Shown: positions 7,224 to 13,427, counted from the stretch's first letter. The stretch: 13,427 bases of DNA from Roseiarcus sp043739325 (GCA_043739325.1 JAYUFK010000187.1:1-13427), one strand, 5' to 3'. Numbers and translations: made by a program. Notes: generated from the sequence alone by a model not told the origin.

Positions 7224-7350
7224 ACCCTCTCCCTTCGGGAGAGGGCAGGGTGAGGGCGCCGCCTCTTGCCGAATTTGGCTCACGTGCAGCGATGCTTTTC
7301 TTGCTCCGCCCGCACCCTCACCCCAACCCTCTCCCGAAGGGAGAGAGGGC
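7224..7350. repeat. REPIN-like intergenic inverted repeat
   Basis: Two GC-rich arms in opposite orientation fill the gap between the convergent AapJ-type gene and trpE. The left arm (7224 to about 7258) contains a hairpin of CCCTCTCCC, loop TTC, GGGAGAGGG, followed by CAGGGTGAGGGCG. The right arm (about 7312-7350) carries the reverse complement with small changes: GCACCCTCACCCCAACCCTC, then CTCCCGAAGGGAGAG. About 50 bases of non-repeated DNA separate the arms, and the whole could fold as one long hairpin. Such elements are widespread in alphaproteobacterial genomes. Here it may also terminate both converging transcripts. The name REPIN-like is by architecture only. Confidence 0.75.
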
Positions 7351-7356
7351 AAATTG

Positions 7357-8877
7357 CTACTGCCCCCTCTTCGCGCTCGTCGCGAAGCGCACTGCTTCAT
7401 CCGCCGCCCGGAACAGCGCCTGCGCCTTGTTGACGCATTCGCGCTCTTCGTAGCCGGGGTCGGAATCGTAGACGATGCCGGCGCCCGCCTGCACATGCAT
7501 CATCCCGTCCTTGACGACCGAGGCGCGCAGCACAATGCAGGTGTCCATCTCGCCGCCGGCGCCGAAATAGCCGATGCAGCCGGCGTAGATGCCGCGCTTG
7601 TCTTTCTCCAGTTCGTCGATGATCTCCATCGCCCGCACTTTTGGCGCGCCTGACACAGTGCCGGCGGGAAAGCCAGCGGCCAGCGCCGACACAACATCGT
7701 GACGCGGGTCGATCGCGCCCTCGACATTCGAGACGATGTGCATGACGTGGCTGTAGCGCTCGACAAAGAAGCTGTCGGTGACTTTCACCGTGCCGATCTG
7801 CGCGACGCGGCCGACATCGTTGCGACCGAGATCGAGCAGCATCAGATGTTCCGCGCGCTCTTTGGGATCGGCGAGGAGTTCGGCGGCGAGAGCCTCATCC
7901 TGCTGAGGCGTCTTGCCGCGCCAGCGCGTGCCGGCGATAGGGCGAATGGTCACCTTGCCCCGACTGACGCGCACGAGAATTTCCGGGCTGGAAACCACAA
8001 TCTGGAAATCGCCAAAATCCAGAAAGCACAGATACGGCGACGGATTGACGCGGCGCAGCGCGCGATAAAGCGAAAACGCCGGCAGATCGAAGCGGCTGGT
8101 GAAGCGCTGCGAAAGGACAATCTGGAACGCGTCGCCGGCGGCGATATAGTCCTTCGCCTTGCCCACCATTGCGTGAAATTCCGCTTCGCTGGTATTCGAG
8201 GTCGGCGCGGCGGCGGACAGATTCGGATCGGCGGGCGGCGGCGCATGGGCAAGCGGGCCTTCGAGCACGCTGACAATCGCGTCGAGGCGCTCCCGCGCGC
8301 GCGCGATCGCCGCTTTGGCGGTAATGCCGGGCTGCGGGCGCACCGGCGTCACCAGCGACATTTCATCGCGCACGCCGTCGAACACCACCATGATCGTCGG
8401 GCGGATCAGGATTGCGTCGGGCACGCCGATCGGGTCTGGTTTGGCCGGGGCGAGGCGCTCCATCTGGCGCACCATGTCATAGCCGAGATAGCCGAACACC
8501 CCCGCCGACATCGGCGGCAGTCCAGCGGGCAGATCGATGCGCGATTCCGCCAGCAGCGCGCGCAGCGCGTCGAGCGGCTTGCCGGGGCAGGGCGCAAAGG
8601 CGTTGGCGTCGTGCTGCGCGCGGCGATTGATTTCAGAGAGTTCGCCGCGCGAGCGCCAGACGATGTCGGGATCGAGCCCGATCATCGAATAGCGGCCGCG
8701 CTGCGCGCCGCCTTCGATCGACTCAAGCAGGAAGATGTTGCCCGCCCGCCCCACCGCGAGTTTCAGGTAGGCGGCGACCGGTGTTTCCAAGTCGGCGACC
8801 ATCGTCACGACAAGCACGCCGGCTTGCCCGCTGTCGTAGGATTGCGCCAGCTTTTCGAGATCAGTCAAGCCGCCCAT
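7357..8877 (-). CDS. trpE: Anthranilate synthase component I
   Basis: This 506-residue protein has the usual TrpE length. It converts chorismate to anthranilate, with ammonia supplied by the glutamine amidotransferase subunit TrpG, and is the committed step to tryptophan. The N-terminal domain carries LLES (50-53), the element tied to tryptophan feedback inhibition, followed by GRYSMIG. The chorismate-binding domain runs from about residue 230 to 490, with QIVLSQRF, PIAGTRWRG (313-321), HLMLLDLGRNDVGR (344-357), HIVSNVEG (380-387), GFPAGTVSGAPK (402-413), IYAGCIGYFG and AGAGIVYDSDPGYEERE. All catalytic blocks look intact. There is no amidotransferase domain, so this is the separate subunit and not a TrpEG fusion. 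The ATG lies 6 nt after the ppiD stop with a weak GAGCGGCG upstream, so it is probably co-transcribed with ppiD; no leader peptide/attenuator is possible in that gap. No trpG follows: a repeat and the convergent AapJ-type gene come next. Confidence 0.96.
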   Translation of the reverse strand: MGGLTDLEKLAQSYDSGQAGVLVVTMVADLETPVAAYLKLAVGRAGNIFLLESIEGGAQRGRYSMIGLDPDIVWRSRGELSEINRRAQHDANAFAPCPGKPLDALRALLAESRIDLPAGLPPMSAGVFGYLGYDMVRQMERLAPAKPDPIGVPDAILIRPTIMVVFDGVRDEMSLVTPVRPQPGITAKAAIARARERLDAIVSVLEGPLAHAPPPADPNLSAAAPTSNTSEAEFHAMVGKAKDYIAAGDAFQIVLSQRFTSRFDLPAFSLYRALRRVNPSPYLCFLDFGDFQIVVSSPEILVRVSRGKVTIRPIAGTRWRGKTPQQDEALAAELLADPKERAEHLMLLDLGRNDVGRVAQIGTVKVTDSFFVERYSHVMHIVSNVEGAIDPRHDVVSALAAGFPAGTVSGAPKVRAMEIIDELEKDKRGIYAGCIGYFGAGGEMDTCIVLRASVVKDGMMHVQAGAGIVYDSDPGYEERECVNKAQALFRAADEAVRFATSAKRGQ

Positions 8878-8883
8878 CGCCGC

Positions 8884-10779
8884 TCAACTGCCCGCGGCCG
8901 AGCGCAGCACATTGTCGTCGATCTTCACGCCAAGCTCGCGCTGCAGCGCGTTGATGTACTGGGCGATGAAATCATCGGCGAAGCCGCTGCTGGCCTTGGT
9001 CTGCAAGTCTTTGGTTTTCGGGTCGAGCCAGTCGAGCGGCGGCGTTGCATCGCTGATGACCTTGAAGATGACGCGGCCATCGGGCGTCGCGGCCGATCCG
9101 GAGCCCGTCGCGCTCGTCGCGAACAACGCCGTTACGACGCTCTCGGGCAGGCTCGCGCCGCCCTGACGGCGCACGTCGGCGGCCTTCTTGACCTCCGCGC
9201 CCGCGGCCTTGGCGAGCGCCGCGATATCGGCGCCGCTGCTCAGCTGCTTGACGAGATCGGCGCCCTTGTCGGCGAGCGCCTTGGCGATCTGGTCGGCGCG
9301 CCATTCGGCGACGACCTTGTCCTTGACTTCATCGAGGGTGCGATCGCGCGCCGGCTCGATCTTCGTCACATCGAACCAGACGAAGCCGCGGTCCTTGGTG
9401 GGAACGACATCGTTGTCGACGCCGACATCGGACGCAAACGCGGCGCGCAACAGTTGGGCTTTCTCGGGAAGGTCGGCGACGGGCGCGCCCGCTTTGTCGA
9501 GCCCGCTCGCGTCGACGCCGGCGACCGCGCGCGACGACATGCCCACGGTCTTGGCGGCTTCGTCGAGCGACTTGCCGGAGACGCGCGCCTCCTCGATCTT
9601 GTCGTGCATCGCCAACACATCCTTGGCGGCGCGTTCGACGGCGATCTCTTTCTTCAGCGTATCGGCGACTTCGGCGTAGGGCTTCATGCTGGCGGGGGTG
9701 ACCGCGCCGATGCGGATGATGACCGGACCGAACTGGCTCTTGATGACATCGCTGACCGCGCCGCTCGGCAGGGCGAAAGCCGCGTCGGCAATCGTCTTGT
9801 CGAACACGTCCTGGCGCGCGACATCGCCCATGTCGATATCCTTGTCGCCAAGCTTCTGCTCCTTGGCGATCTCTTCGAAGCTCGCGCCGGCCTTGATCTT
9901 TGCCTGCGCCTGCGCGGCGTCGGCTTCGCTCGGGAAGACGATCTGCTGCAATTTACGCTTCTCGGGCGAACCGAAGCGCGTTTCTTTCACACGCTCGTAC
10001 TGCGCCATGGCATCGGCGTCGGTGATTTCGGCCGGCTTGGCGATGCTCGAAGGCGTGATCGCCAGCATATTGAAATCGCGATATTCAGGCGCCTTGTACA
10101 AAGCCTTGCGCGCCTCGAAGAAGCTCTTCAAGACTTCGTCGCTCGGCGCGGCGATCTCGCCGGCGGCGGAGGCCGGCAGCGTGAAATAATCGAGGCCGCG
10201 CGTCTGCGAGTCGACGTGCGCCAGCGCTTCAACCAACGCCTTTGGCGCGGCAATTCCGCCGGCCAGCGAATAGCCGATCTGCTGGCGCAAATAGGTCTGG
10301 CGCTGCTGCGCGACAAAACCGCGCTCGCTGCGGCCGGAATCGCGCAACGCCTGCTCGAACAGATTGCGATCGAACTTCCCGGATTTGTCCTGCAGCCGCG
10401 GGTCGGCGAGAACGGCGGCGGAAATCGCTTCGTCGGAAATCGCCAGGCCAAGGCCGCGCGCCTTCTCGTCAAGCGTAGTTTCCGAAATCAGCCTCGACAG
10501 GACTTGCGAATCCACGCCCATCGCATGCGCCTGCGCATTGGTCAGCGGCGTCTTCAACTGGCGCTGATATTGCTGCAGCGTGTTTTGATAGGCCGTGCGA
10601 AAAGTCTGCGTGCTGATGGTCGCCGAGCCGACGGTGGCGACCTTGTCGGAAGAGAAGCTGCGCAGCATGTCGCTGCCGATGCCCCAGATGACAAAGCTGA
10701 CGATAATCAGGCCCAGAATGACGGTCATGACGGCGCGGCCAACAAACCCTTGTGTGGCATTGCGCATACTTTCGAGCAT
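8884..10779 (-). CDS. ppiD: PpiD-type membrane-anchored peptidyl-prolyl isomerase / SurA-N chaperone
   Basis: This 631-residue protein matches PpiD (about 620-640). Residues 1-14 (MLESMRNATQGFVG) and a single membrane segment at about 14-34 (VMTVILGLIIVSFVIWGIG) are the typical anchor, with the rest in the periplasm. A SurA-N-like chaperone region covers roughly residues 40-200. A parvulin (PpiC/Rotamase) domain lies at about 272-362, with KRKLQQIVFPSEADA and FALPSGAVSDVIKSQFGPVIIRI, and a second degenerate chaperone-like region reaches the C-terminus. PpiD binds proteins emerging from the Sec channel; isomerase activity is weak or absent in several members, so the enzyme label is by family. 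The ATG at 10779 has GGGAAG about 10 nt upstream; the ATG at 10767 would also keep the anchor. It is the first gene of a likely ppiD-trpE operon and is divergent from tpiA, a common alphaproteobacterial arrangement. Confidence 0.92.
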   Translation of the reverse strand: MLESMRNATQGFVGRAVMTVILGLIIVSFVIWGIGSDMLRSFSSDKVATVGSATISTQTFRTAYQNTLQQYQRQLKTPLTNAQAHAMGVDSQVLSRLISETTLDEKARGLGLAISDEAISAAVLADPRLQDKSGKFDRNLFEQALRDSGRSERGFVAQQRQTYLRQQIGYSLAGGIAAPKALVEALAHVDSQTRGLDYFTLPASAAGEIAAPSDEVLKSFFEARKALYKAPEYRDFNMLAITPSSIAKPAEITDADAMAQYERVKETRFGSPEKRKLQQIVFPSEADAAQAQAKIKAGASFEEIAKEQKLGDKDIDMGDVARQDVFDKTIADAAFALPSGAVSDVIKSQFGPVIIRIGAVTPASMKPYAEVADTLKKEIAVERAAKDVLAMHDKIEEARVSGKSLDEAAKTVGMSSRAVAGVDASGLDKAGAPVADLPEKAQLLRAAFASDVGVDNDVVPTKDRGFVWFDVTKIEPARDRTLDEVKDKVVAEWRADQIAKALADKGADLVKQLSSGADIAALAKAAGAEVKKAADVRRQGGASLPESVVTALFATSATGSGSAATPDGRVIFKVISDATPPLDWLDPKTKDLQTKASSGFADDFIAQYINALQRELGVKIDDNVLRSAAGS

Positions 10780-10931
10780 CGATGCTACTTCCCTAATCGC
10801 CTGACGGATCGCCCAAGGGCCGCGCACGGGCGTCACCGCGCCTATCTAGCGGCGCCAAGCGCCTTTGCATAGGCGCACAGGGGGTGATAAGCGCCTGTCG
10901 GCTTTATTGCCCAATCCAACGAGGCTGTTGA
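10780..10931. promoter_or_regulatory. Divergent promoter region between ppiD and tpiA
   Basis: The 152 bases should hold promoters for ppiD (leftward) and tpiA (rightward). A short perfect hairpin is present at 10859-10876 (GCGCCT, loop TTGCAT, AGGCGC), which could be an operator or RNA structure in the tpiA leader. No -35/-10 pair clearly matches the consensus on either strand. tpiA has GAGG at 10921-10924 as its ribosome binding site. Confidence 0.35.
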
Positions 10932-11690
10932 ATGACCCCTGGCGTGCGCCCGCTTGTTGCGGGAAACTGGAAAATGAACGGCCTCAGGGCTTCCATCGGG
11001 GAGATCACGGCGATGCGCCGCGCCGTCGATGCCGGCGAGGCCGGGGTTGCGGAAGTTCTGGTCTGCCCGCCGGCGACGCTGTTGATTTCGGCCAGCGCCG
11101 TGCTGCAGGGCGGCGCCCTGGCGCTTGGCGCACAGGACGCTCATATAAAAGGCTCGGGCGCGCATACCGGCGACGTGTCGGCCCCGATGCTGAGGGACGC
11201 CGGCGCGAGCTACATCATCTTCGGCCATTCCGAACGCCGCGCCGCCTATGGCGAGAGCGACGCGCTGGTGCGGCTCAAGGCCGAGGCGGCCAATGACGCG
11301 GCGCTGTGCGCAATCATCTGCGTCGGCGAGACGAAAGAAGAGCGCGAAGCCGGCCGGGCGAAGGAAATCGTCGTCGGCCAGTTGCAAGGTTCGCTGCCGC
11401 CCGATTCGACCCCGGTCGACCTCGTCGTCGCCTACGAGCCGGTCTGGGCGATCGGCACTGGCCTGACGCCGACCGCGCTCGACGTTGAAGACATGCACGC
11501 CACGATCCGCGAGCTGCTGGGCAGAATGTATGGCGAAGCGGGCGGCAAGTTTCGTATTCTCTACGGCGGCTCCGTAAAGCCTTCGAACGCCAGGGAATTG
11601 CTCGGCCTGCCGAATGTCGATGGCGCGCTTGTCGGCGGCGCCAGCCTGAAAGCCGCGGACTTCATGGCGATCGCGGCGACGTATGCGTGA
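10932..11690 (+). CDS. tpiA: Triosephosphate isomerase
   Basis: This 252-residue cytosolic TIM barrel interconverts dihydroxyacetone phosphate and glyceraldehyde 3-phosphate in glycolysis, gluconeogenesis and the Calvin cycle. Catalytic residues are all visible: Asn12 and Lys14 in GNWKMNG, His99 in FGHSERR, and Glu169 in AYEPVWAIGTG, which also begins the flexible loop 6. AHTGDVSAPML and the phosphate-binding YGGSVKPSN are intact. Length equals the family norm. The ATG at 10932 has GAGG about 7 nt upstream. It is divergent from ppiD and followed by secG after 105 bases, an order common in alphaproteobacteria. Confidence 0.97.
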   Translation: MTPGVRPLVAGNWKMNGLRASIGEITAMRRAVDAGEAGVAEVLVCPPATLLISASAVLQGGALALGAQDAHIKGSGAHTGDVSAPMLRDAGASYIIFGHSERRAAYGESDALVRLKAEAANDAALCAIICVGETKEEREAGRAKEIVVGQLQGSLPPDSTPVDLVVAYEPVWAIGTGLTPTALDVEDMHATIRELLGRMYGEAGGKFRILYGGSVKPSNARELLGLPNVDGALVGGASLKAADFMAIAATYA

Positions 11691-11701
11691 GCCGAGGCGT
11701 C

Positions 11702-11732
11702 GCATGGCGTGGACGCGCCCCTTGCGCCATGC
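11702..11732 (+). terminator. Inverted repeat downstream of tpiA
   Basis: GCATGGCG (11702-11709) and CGCCATGC (11725-11732) form a perfect 8-bp stem with a 15-base loop, starting 11 bases after the tpiA stop codon. No T-run follows, so it may be a weak terminator, an RNA-stabilising 3' hairpin or an operator ahead of secG. Confidence 0.4.
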
Positions 11733-11767
11733 TAGGAGCGCCCCAACTTAAAGGCGTGTCGCGGCGC

Positions 11768-11773
11768 TATACT
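11768..11773 (+). promoter_or_regulatory. Candidate -10 element for secG
   Basis: TATACT matches the -10 consensus at five of six positions and stands out in a GC-rich setting. Transcription would start near 11780, just ahead of the CAGGAA ribosome binding site and the ATG at 11796. The -35 region (around 11744-11750, CAACTTA) is poor. This would give secG a promoter separate from tpiA. Confidence 0.35.
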
Positions 11774-11795
11774 TTGGCTTGAGTCAGGAATTTCT

Positions 11796-12212
11796 ATGCA
11801 GACCGTCCTTATTGTCATTCACCTTCTGGTGGTGATCGCGCTCGTTGGCGTTGTCCTGTTGCAGCGCTCGGAAGGCGGCGCGCTCGGGGTAGGCGGGGGC
11901 GGCGGATTCATGACGGGTCGCGGTCAGGCGAACGCCTTGTCGCGCGCCACGGCGATTCTGGCGGCGTTGTTTTTCGCGACTTCGCTGACCATGTCGATCA
12001 TCGCCGGCTGGAGCCGCGCGCCGCGCTCGATCATCGAAAGCCCCGCGACCAGCACGAGCGCTCCCGCCGGCCAGACCACGCCGGGCGAGGGCGGCAGCAT
12101 TCTCGACCAATTGAAGAAGGCCGAAGGGGCCAAGGGCGGCGAGACGTCCCCCGCCGCTCCGGCGGAAGCACCCGCTGCCCCCGCCGCGCCCGCTCCAGAC
12201 GCGCCGAAATAA
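11796..12212 (+). CDS. secG: Preprotein translocase subunit SecG
   Basis: This 138-residue inner-membrane protein is part of the SecYEG channel, where SecG assists SecA-driven export. The first membrane segment covers about residues 3-21 (VLIVIHLLVVIALVGVVLLQ). The family signature LLQRSEGGALGVGGGGGFMTGRG follows as the cytosolic loop, ending with the TxRxT-like NALSRATAILA. A second membrane segment lies at about 52-70. The C-terminal half is a low-complexity Ala/Pro/Gly tail, which is long but usual for alphaproteobacterial SecG. The ATG at 11796 follows CAGGAA at a fitting distance. The usual downstream neighbour in many relatives, pyrG, is not here; a hairpin and a repeat element follow instead. 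Confidence 0.96.
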   Translation: MQTVLIVIHLLVVIALVGVVLLQRSEGGALGVGGGGGFMTGRGQANALSRATAILAALFFATSLTMSIIAGWSRAPRSIIESPATSTSAPAGQTTPGEGGSILDQLKKAEGAKGGETSPAAPAEAPAAPAAPAPDAPK

Positions 12213-12227
12213 GCTTGGCGACCGACG

Positions 12228-12246
12228 AACTCCGCCGGTCGGAGTT
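12228..12246 (+). terminator. Hairpin terminator candidate after secG
   Basis: AACTCCG (12228-12234), loop CCGGT, CGGAGTT (12240-12246) forms a perfect 7-bp stem, extendable by a G-T pair, beginning 16 bases after the secG stop. Only a short T tract follows, so termination strength is uncertain. An alternative overlapping pairing (CGACCG 12219-12224 with CGGTCG 12236-12241) is also possible. Confidence 0.45.
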
Positions 12247-12283
12247 TGGGAGATTGGACTTGTGCTGAAACAGGCGAAGCGGC

Positions 12284-12457
12284 GCGACTTCCCTTCCCCC
12301 CTTGTGGGGGAGGGTCAGGAAGGGGGGGTTCGCCGCCGCCGGGTGATTTCGCTGTTTTTCGGAGGAATTCGACTATCGTCGGCGCGCGCCGCCTTGGCGA
12401 GTGCAGGGCGACCCCCCTCCCTGACCCTCCCCCACAAGGGGGGAGGGAATTCGCGCG
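12284..12457. repeat. REPIN-like inverted repeat with ~50-bp arms
   Basis: The left arm (about 12284-12333) and right arm (about 12405-12457) are near-perfect reverse complements, sharing the core CCTTGTGGGGGAGGGTCAGG. About 70 bases of unrelated DNA lie between. Each arm also holds its own small hairpin (CCCCC, TTGT, GGGGG). It fills most of the gap between secG and the DUF1467 gene, its right end lying about 10 bases before that gene's ATG. An open frame runs through it and translates to the Pro/Gly-rich PLPDPPPQGGREF, a string often mis-annotated as protein in related genomes. The architecture resembles the element at 7224-7350 but the sequence differs, so the two belong to different repeat subfamilies. 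Confidence 0.8.
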
Positions 12458-12467
12458 GCGCTCCGGC

Positions 12468-12698
12468 ATGACAATCCCCATGGCCATCGCGGTGTATTTC
12501 ACGATGTGGTGGACGGTGCTGTTTGCCGTGCTGCCGTTCGGCGTGAAATCGGCTGACGAGACGGGCGCGGAAGTTCCCAAGGGAAGCGACAAGGGCGCGC
12601 CGGTCGCGCCGATGCTGCTGCGCAAGGCCATCGCCACTTCGATCATCGCCGCCATCCTGCTTGGCGCCTCGCAGGCCTATTTGGTCTGGATGGGCTGA
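12468..12698 (+). CDS. DUF1467 family membrane protein
   Basis: This 76-residue protein has two membrane segments: residues about 5-24 (MAIAVYFTMWWTVLFAVLPF) and about 52-73 (AIATSIIAAILLGASQAYLV). They flank a charged loop (GVKSADETGAEVPKGSDKGAPVAP), the pattern of the alphaproteobacterial DUF1467 family, whose function is unknown. The ATG at 12468 gives the family N-terminus (MTIPMAIAVYF). No good ribosome binding site lies at the normal distance; the nearest GGAGG is about 22 nt upstream in the repeat arm. The frame is open further upstream only because it crosses the repeat. The stop is 3 nt before the RatA/Coq10-type gene, so the two are co-transcribed. Confidence 0.88.
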   Translation: MTIPMAIAVYFTMWWTVLFAVLPFGVKSADETGAEVPKGSDKGAPVAPMLLRKAIATSIIAAILLGASQAYLVWMG

Positions 12699-12701
12699 GA
12701 A

Positions 12702-13172
12702 ATGCCTTCATTCAGGACGGTGCGGCGGGTGCGCCATTCGGCGGCGCAAATGTTCGCCCTCGTCGCCGACGTCGAGCGCTATCCCGAATTCGTGCCGCTG
12801 TGCCAGGCGTTGCGCGTACGCCGGCGCAGCGTCGGCGCGGGCGGGGAAGATATTCTTGTCGCCGATATGGAAGTCGGCTATCGCGCCATCCACGAGAAAT
12901 TCGCCAGCCGCGTGACGCTGGACAACCCCCGCCTCAAGGTGCTGGTCGAATATGTCGACGGCCCGTTCAGCCATCTCGAGAACACCTGGAATTTCATCGA
13001 CGAAGAGCCCGGCGCCTCGCGCATCGAGTTCTTCATTTCGTATGAGTTCCGCAGCCGGATATTGGGCGCGCTGATGGGGTCGATGTTCGACACCGCGTTC
13101 AGGAAGTTCGCACAAGCGTTCGAGGCGCGGGCGGATGTGGTTTATGGGCGGAGCAGCGGGGCGATAGCGTAG
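12702..13172 (+). CDS. RatA/Coq10-type START-domain (SRPBCC) protein
   Basis: This 156-residue protein is of the polyketide-cyclase/Coq10 family and close to the family's usual 145-160. VRRVRHSAAQMFALVADVER followed by YPEFVPLCQALRV at residues about 5-37 is the family opening. VDGPFSHLENTWNF in the middle and the C-terminal helix FRKFAQAFEARADVVYG complete the fold, a hydrophobic ligand pocket. Bacterial members are annotated RatA, after the E. coli protein reported to block 70S ribosome assembly. The mitochondrial homologue Coq10 binds ubiquinone and helps respiration; in an alphaproteobacterium the quinone role is at least as likely (inference). No antitoxin partner such as RatB/YfjF is adjacent. 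The ATG at 12702 follows the DUF1467 stop by 3 nt, with GGGCTGAGA as a weak ribosome binding site inside the preceding gene. Confidence 0.92.
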   Translation: MPSFRTVRRVRHSAAQMFALVADVERYPEFVPLCQALRVRRRSVGAGGEDILVADMEVGYRAIHEKFASRVTLDNPRLKVLVEYVDGPFSHLENTWNFIDEEPGASRIEFFISYEFRSRILGALMGSMFDTAFRKFAQAFEARADVVYGRSSGAIA

Positions 13173-13179
13173 CAACCCC

Positions 13180-13321
13180 CTTCTCCGGCTTCGCCGGGGA
13201 AGGTGGCTCGCGAAGCGAGACGGATGGGGTGTGGAAAGCCAGTTCGGCTGACCAGGTACTTGGAACACGCCACCCGCCGCAGCCCACCCCAGCCCGCAAC
13301 ATCGTCCCACACCCCATCCGG
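13180..13321. repeat. Compound hairpin repeat downstream of the RatA/Coq10-type gene
   Basis: Eight bases after the stop codon comes a hairpin of 10 bp (CTTCTCCGGC, loop TTC, GCCGGGGAAG, 13180-13202, one G-T pair). A second hairpin follows (CTCGC, GAA, GCGAG, 13207-13219), then CGGATGGGGTGTGG (13221-13234), whose exact reverse complement CCACACCCCATCCG lies at 13307-13320. The order of hairpin, AAGGTGGCTCGC and CGGATGGGG is typical of dispersed intergenic repeats in Hyphomicrobiales. The first hairpin could also act as a terminator for the DUF1467 operon, though without a T-run. Confidence 0.7.
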
Positions 13322-13349
13322 CCTCCGGACACCTCTAGATTCCATGGGG

Positions 13350-13400
13350 GAGTGGATAGCGGCCAGTCCTGGGAGCAGACTGAGGTTGCAAAATCCACTC
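13350..13400. repeat. Short inverted repeat, possible insertion-sequence end or operator
   Basis: GAGTGGAT (13350-13357) and ATCCACTC (13393-13400) are perfect inverted 8-mers flanking 35 bases, immediately before a GGAGG ribosome binding site and an ATG at 13417. Such DNA could be the left end of a mobile element or an operator. The right end is out of the window, so no decision is possible. Confidence 0.3.
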
Positions 13401-13416
13401 AACCTGGAGGCGACCA

Positions 13417-13427
13417 ATGTTACTCGT
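13417..13427 (+). CDS. Start of a gene cut by the window edge
   Basis: ATG at 13417 is preceded by GGAGG at 13406-13410, 6 nt upstream, a good ribosome binding site. Only three full codons (Met-Leu-Leu) are visible. IS21-family IstA transposases often begin MLLVE or MLTVE, so an insertion sequence is one guess, but three residues prove nothing. Confidence 0.35.

Noticed and set aside
7204..7356. CRISPR array
   Set aside because: There are two arms in inverted orientation, not regularly spaced direct repeats, and no cas gene is present.
8878..8900. trp leader peptide or attenuator ahead of trpE
   Set aside because: Only 6 bases separate the ppiD stop from the trpE ATG, leaving no room, and no Trp-codon cluster occurs at the ppiD end.
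7699..10872. Open plus-strand frame of 1057 codons opposite trpE and ppiD
   Set aside because: It is the antisense of two intact, recognisable genes. GC-rich codon use keeps the opposite frame free of stops, and the product is an Arg/His/Asp/Gly-rich string without any domain.
12702..13172. A RatA-type toxin-antitoxin pair with DUF1467
   Set aside because: DUF1467 is a conserved two-helix membrane protein with no link to antitoxins, and the RatA label is by family only; a quinone-binding Coq10-like role explains the gene at least as well.

Overview
The window reads as chromosomal DNA of an alphaproteobacterium, most likely of the order Hyphomicrobiales (Rhizobiales). The reasons are high GC with GC-ending codons, a tpiA-secG pair divergent from ppiD-trpE, an AapJ-type amino-acid binding protein, a DUF1467 gene beside a RatA/Coq10-type gene, and GC-rich hairpin repeats between genes. 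Genus cannot be fixed from the sequence alone. Most of the window is ordinary housekeeping DNA, and I see no convincing new multi-gene system.

Layout. Positions 1-1070 (minus) hold the N-terminal part of a DUF255 (YyaL/SPATA20-type) thioredoxin-domain protein that runs off the left edge. Its composition changes abruptly at about 885-915, inside the conserved CHWCH region. A nucleoside hydrolase follows (1137-2105, minus), then a divergent transglutaminase-like protein (2300-3115, plus). Next come a cystathionine beta-lyase-type PLP enzyme (3268-4455, minus) and an exported protein of unknown function (4538-6010, minus). An AapJ-type periplasmic amino-acid binding protein stands alone at 6193-7203 (plus). 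A REPIN-like inverted repeat (7224-7350) separates it from the convergent trpE (7357-8877, minus), which lies 6 nt behind ppiD (8884-10779, minus). Divergent from ppiD are tpiA (10932-11690) and secG (11796-12212). A second REPIN-like repeat (12284-12457) follows, then a DUF1467 membrane protein (12468-12698) and a RatA/Coq10-type START-domain protein (12702-13172). A third hairpin repeat (13180-13321) precedes what may be the start of another gene, possibly the left end of an insertion sequence, cut by the right edge.

How the genes work together. ppiD and secG both serve protein export: PpiD chaperones newly exported proteins at the inner membrane and SecG is part of the SecYEG channel. trpE starts tryptophan synthesis from chorismate, tpiA is glycolysis/gluconeogenesis, the MetC-type enzyme is methionine/cysteine metabolism, AapJ would capture amino acids, and the nucleoside hydrolase would salvage or degrade nucleosides.

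Points worth attention are the composition break inside the DUF255 gene (recombination or an assembly chimera), three structured repeats (two of them at places where the usual gene order trpE-trpGDC and secG-pyrG is not continued), a transglutaminase-like protein with Ser where the catalytic His is expected, and an orphan AapJ.
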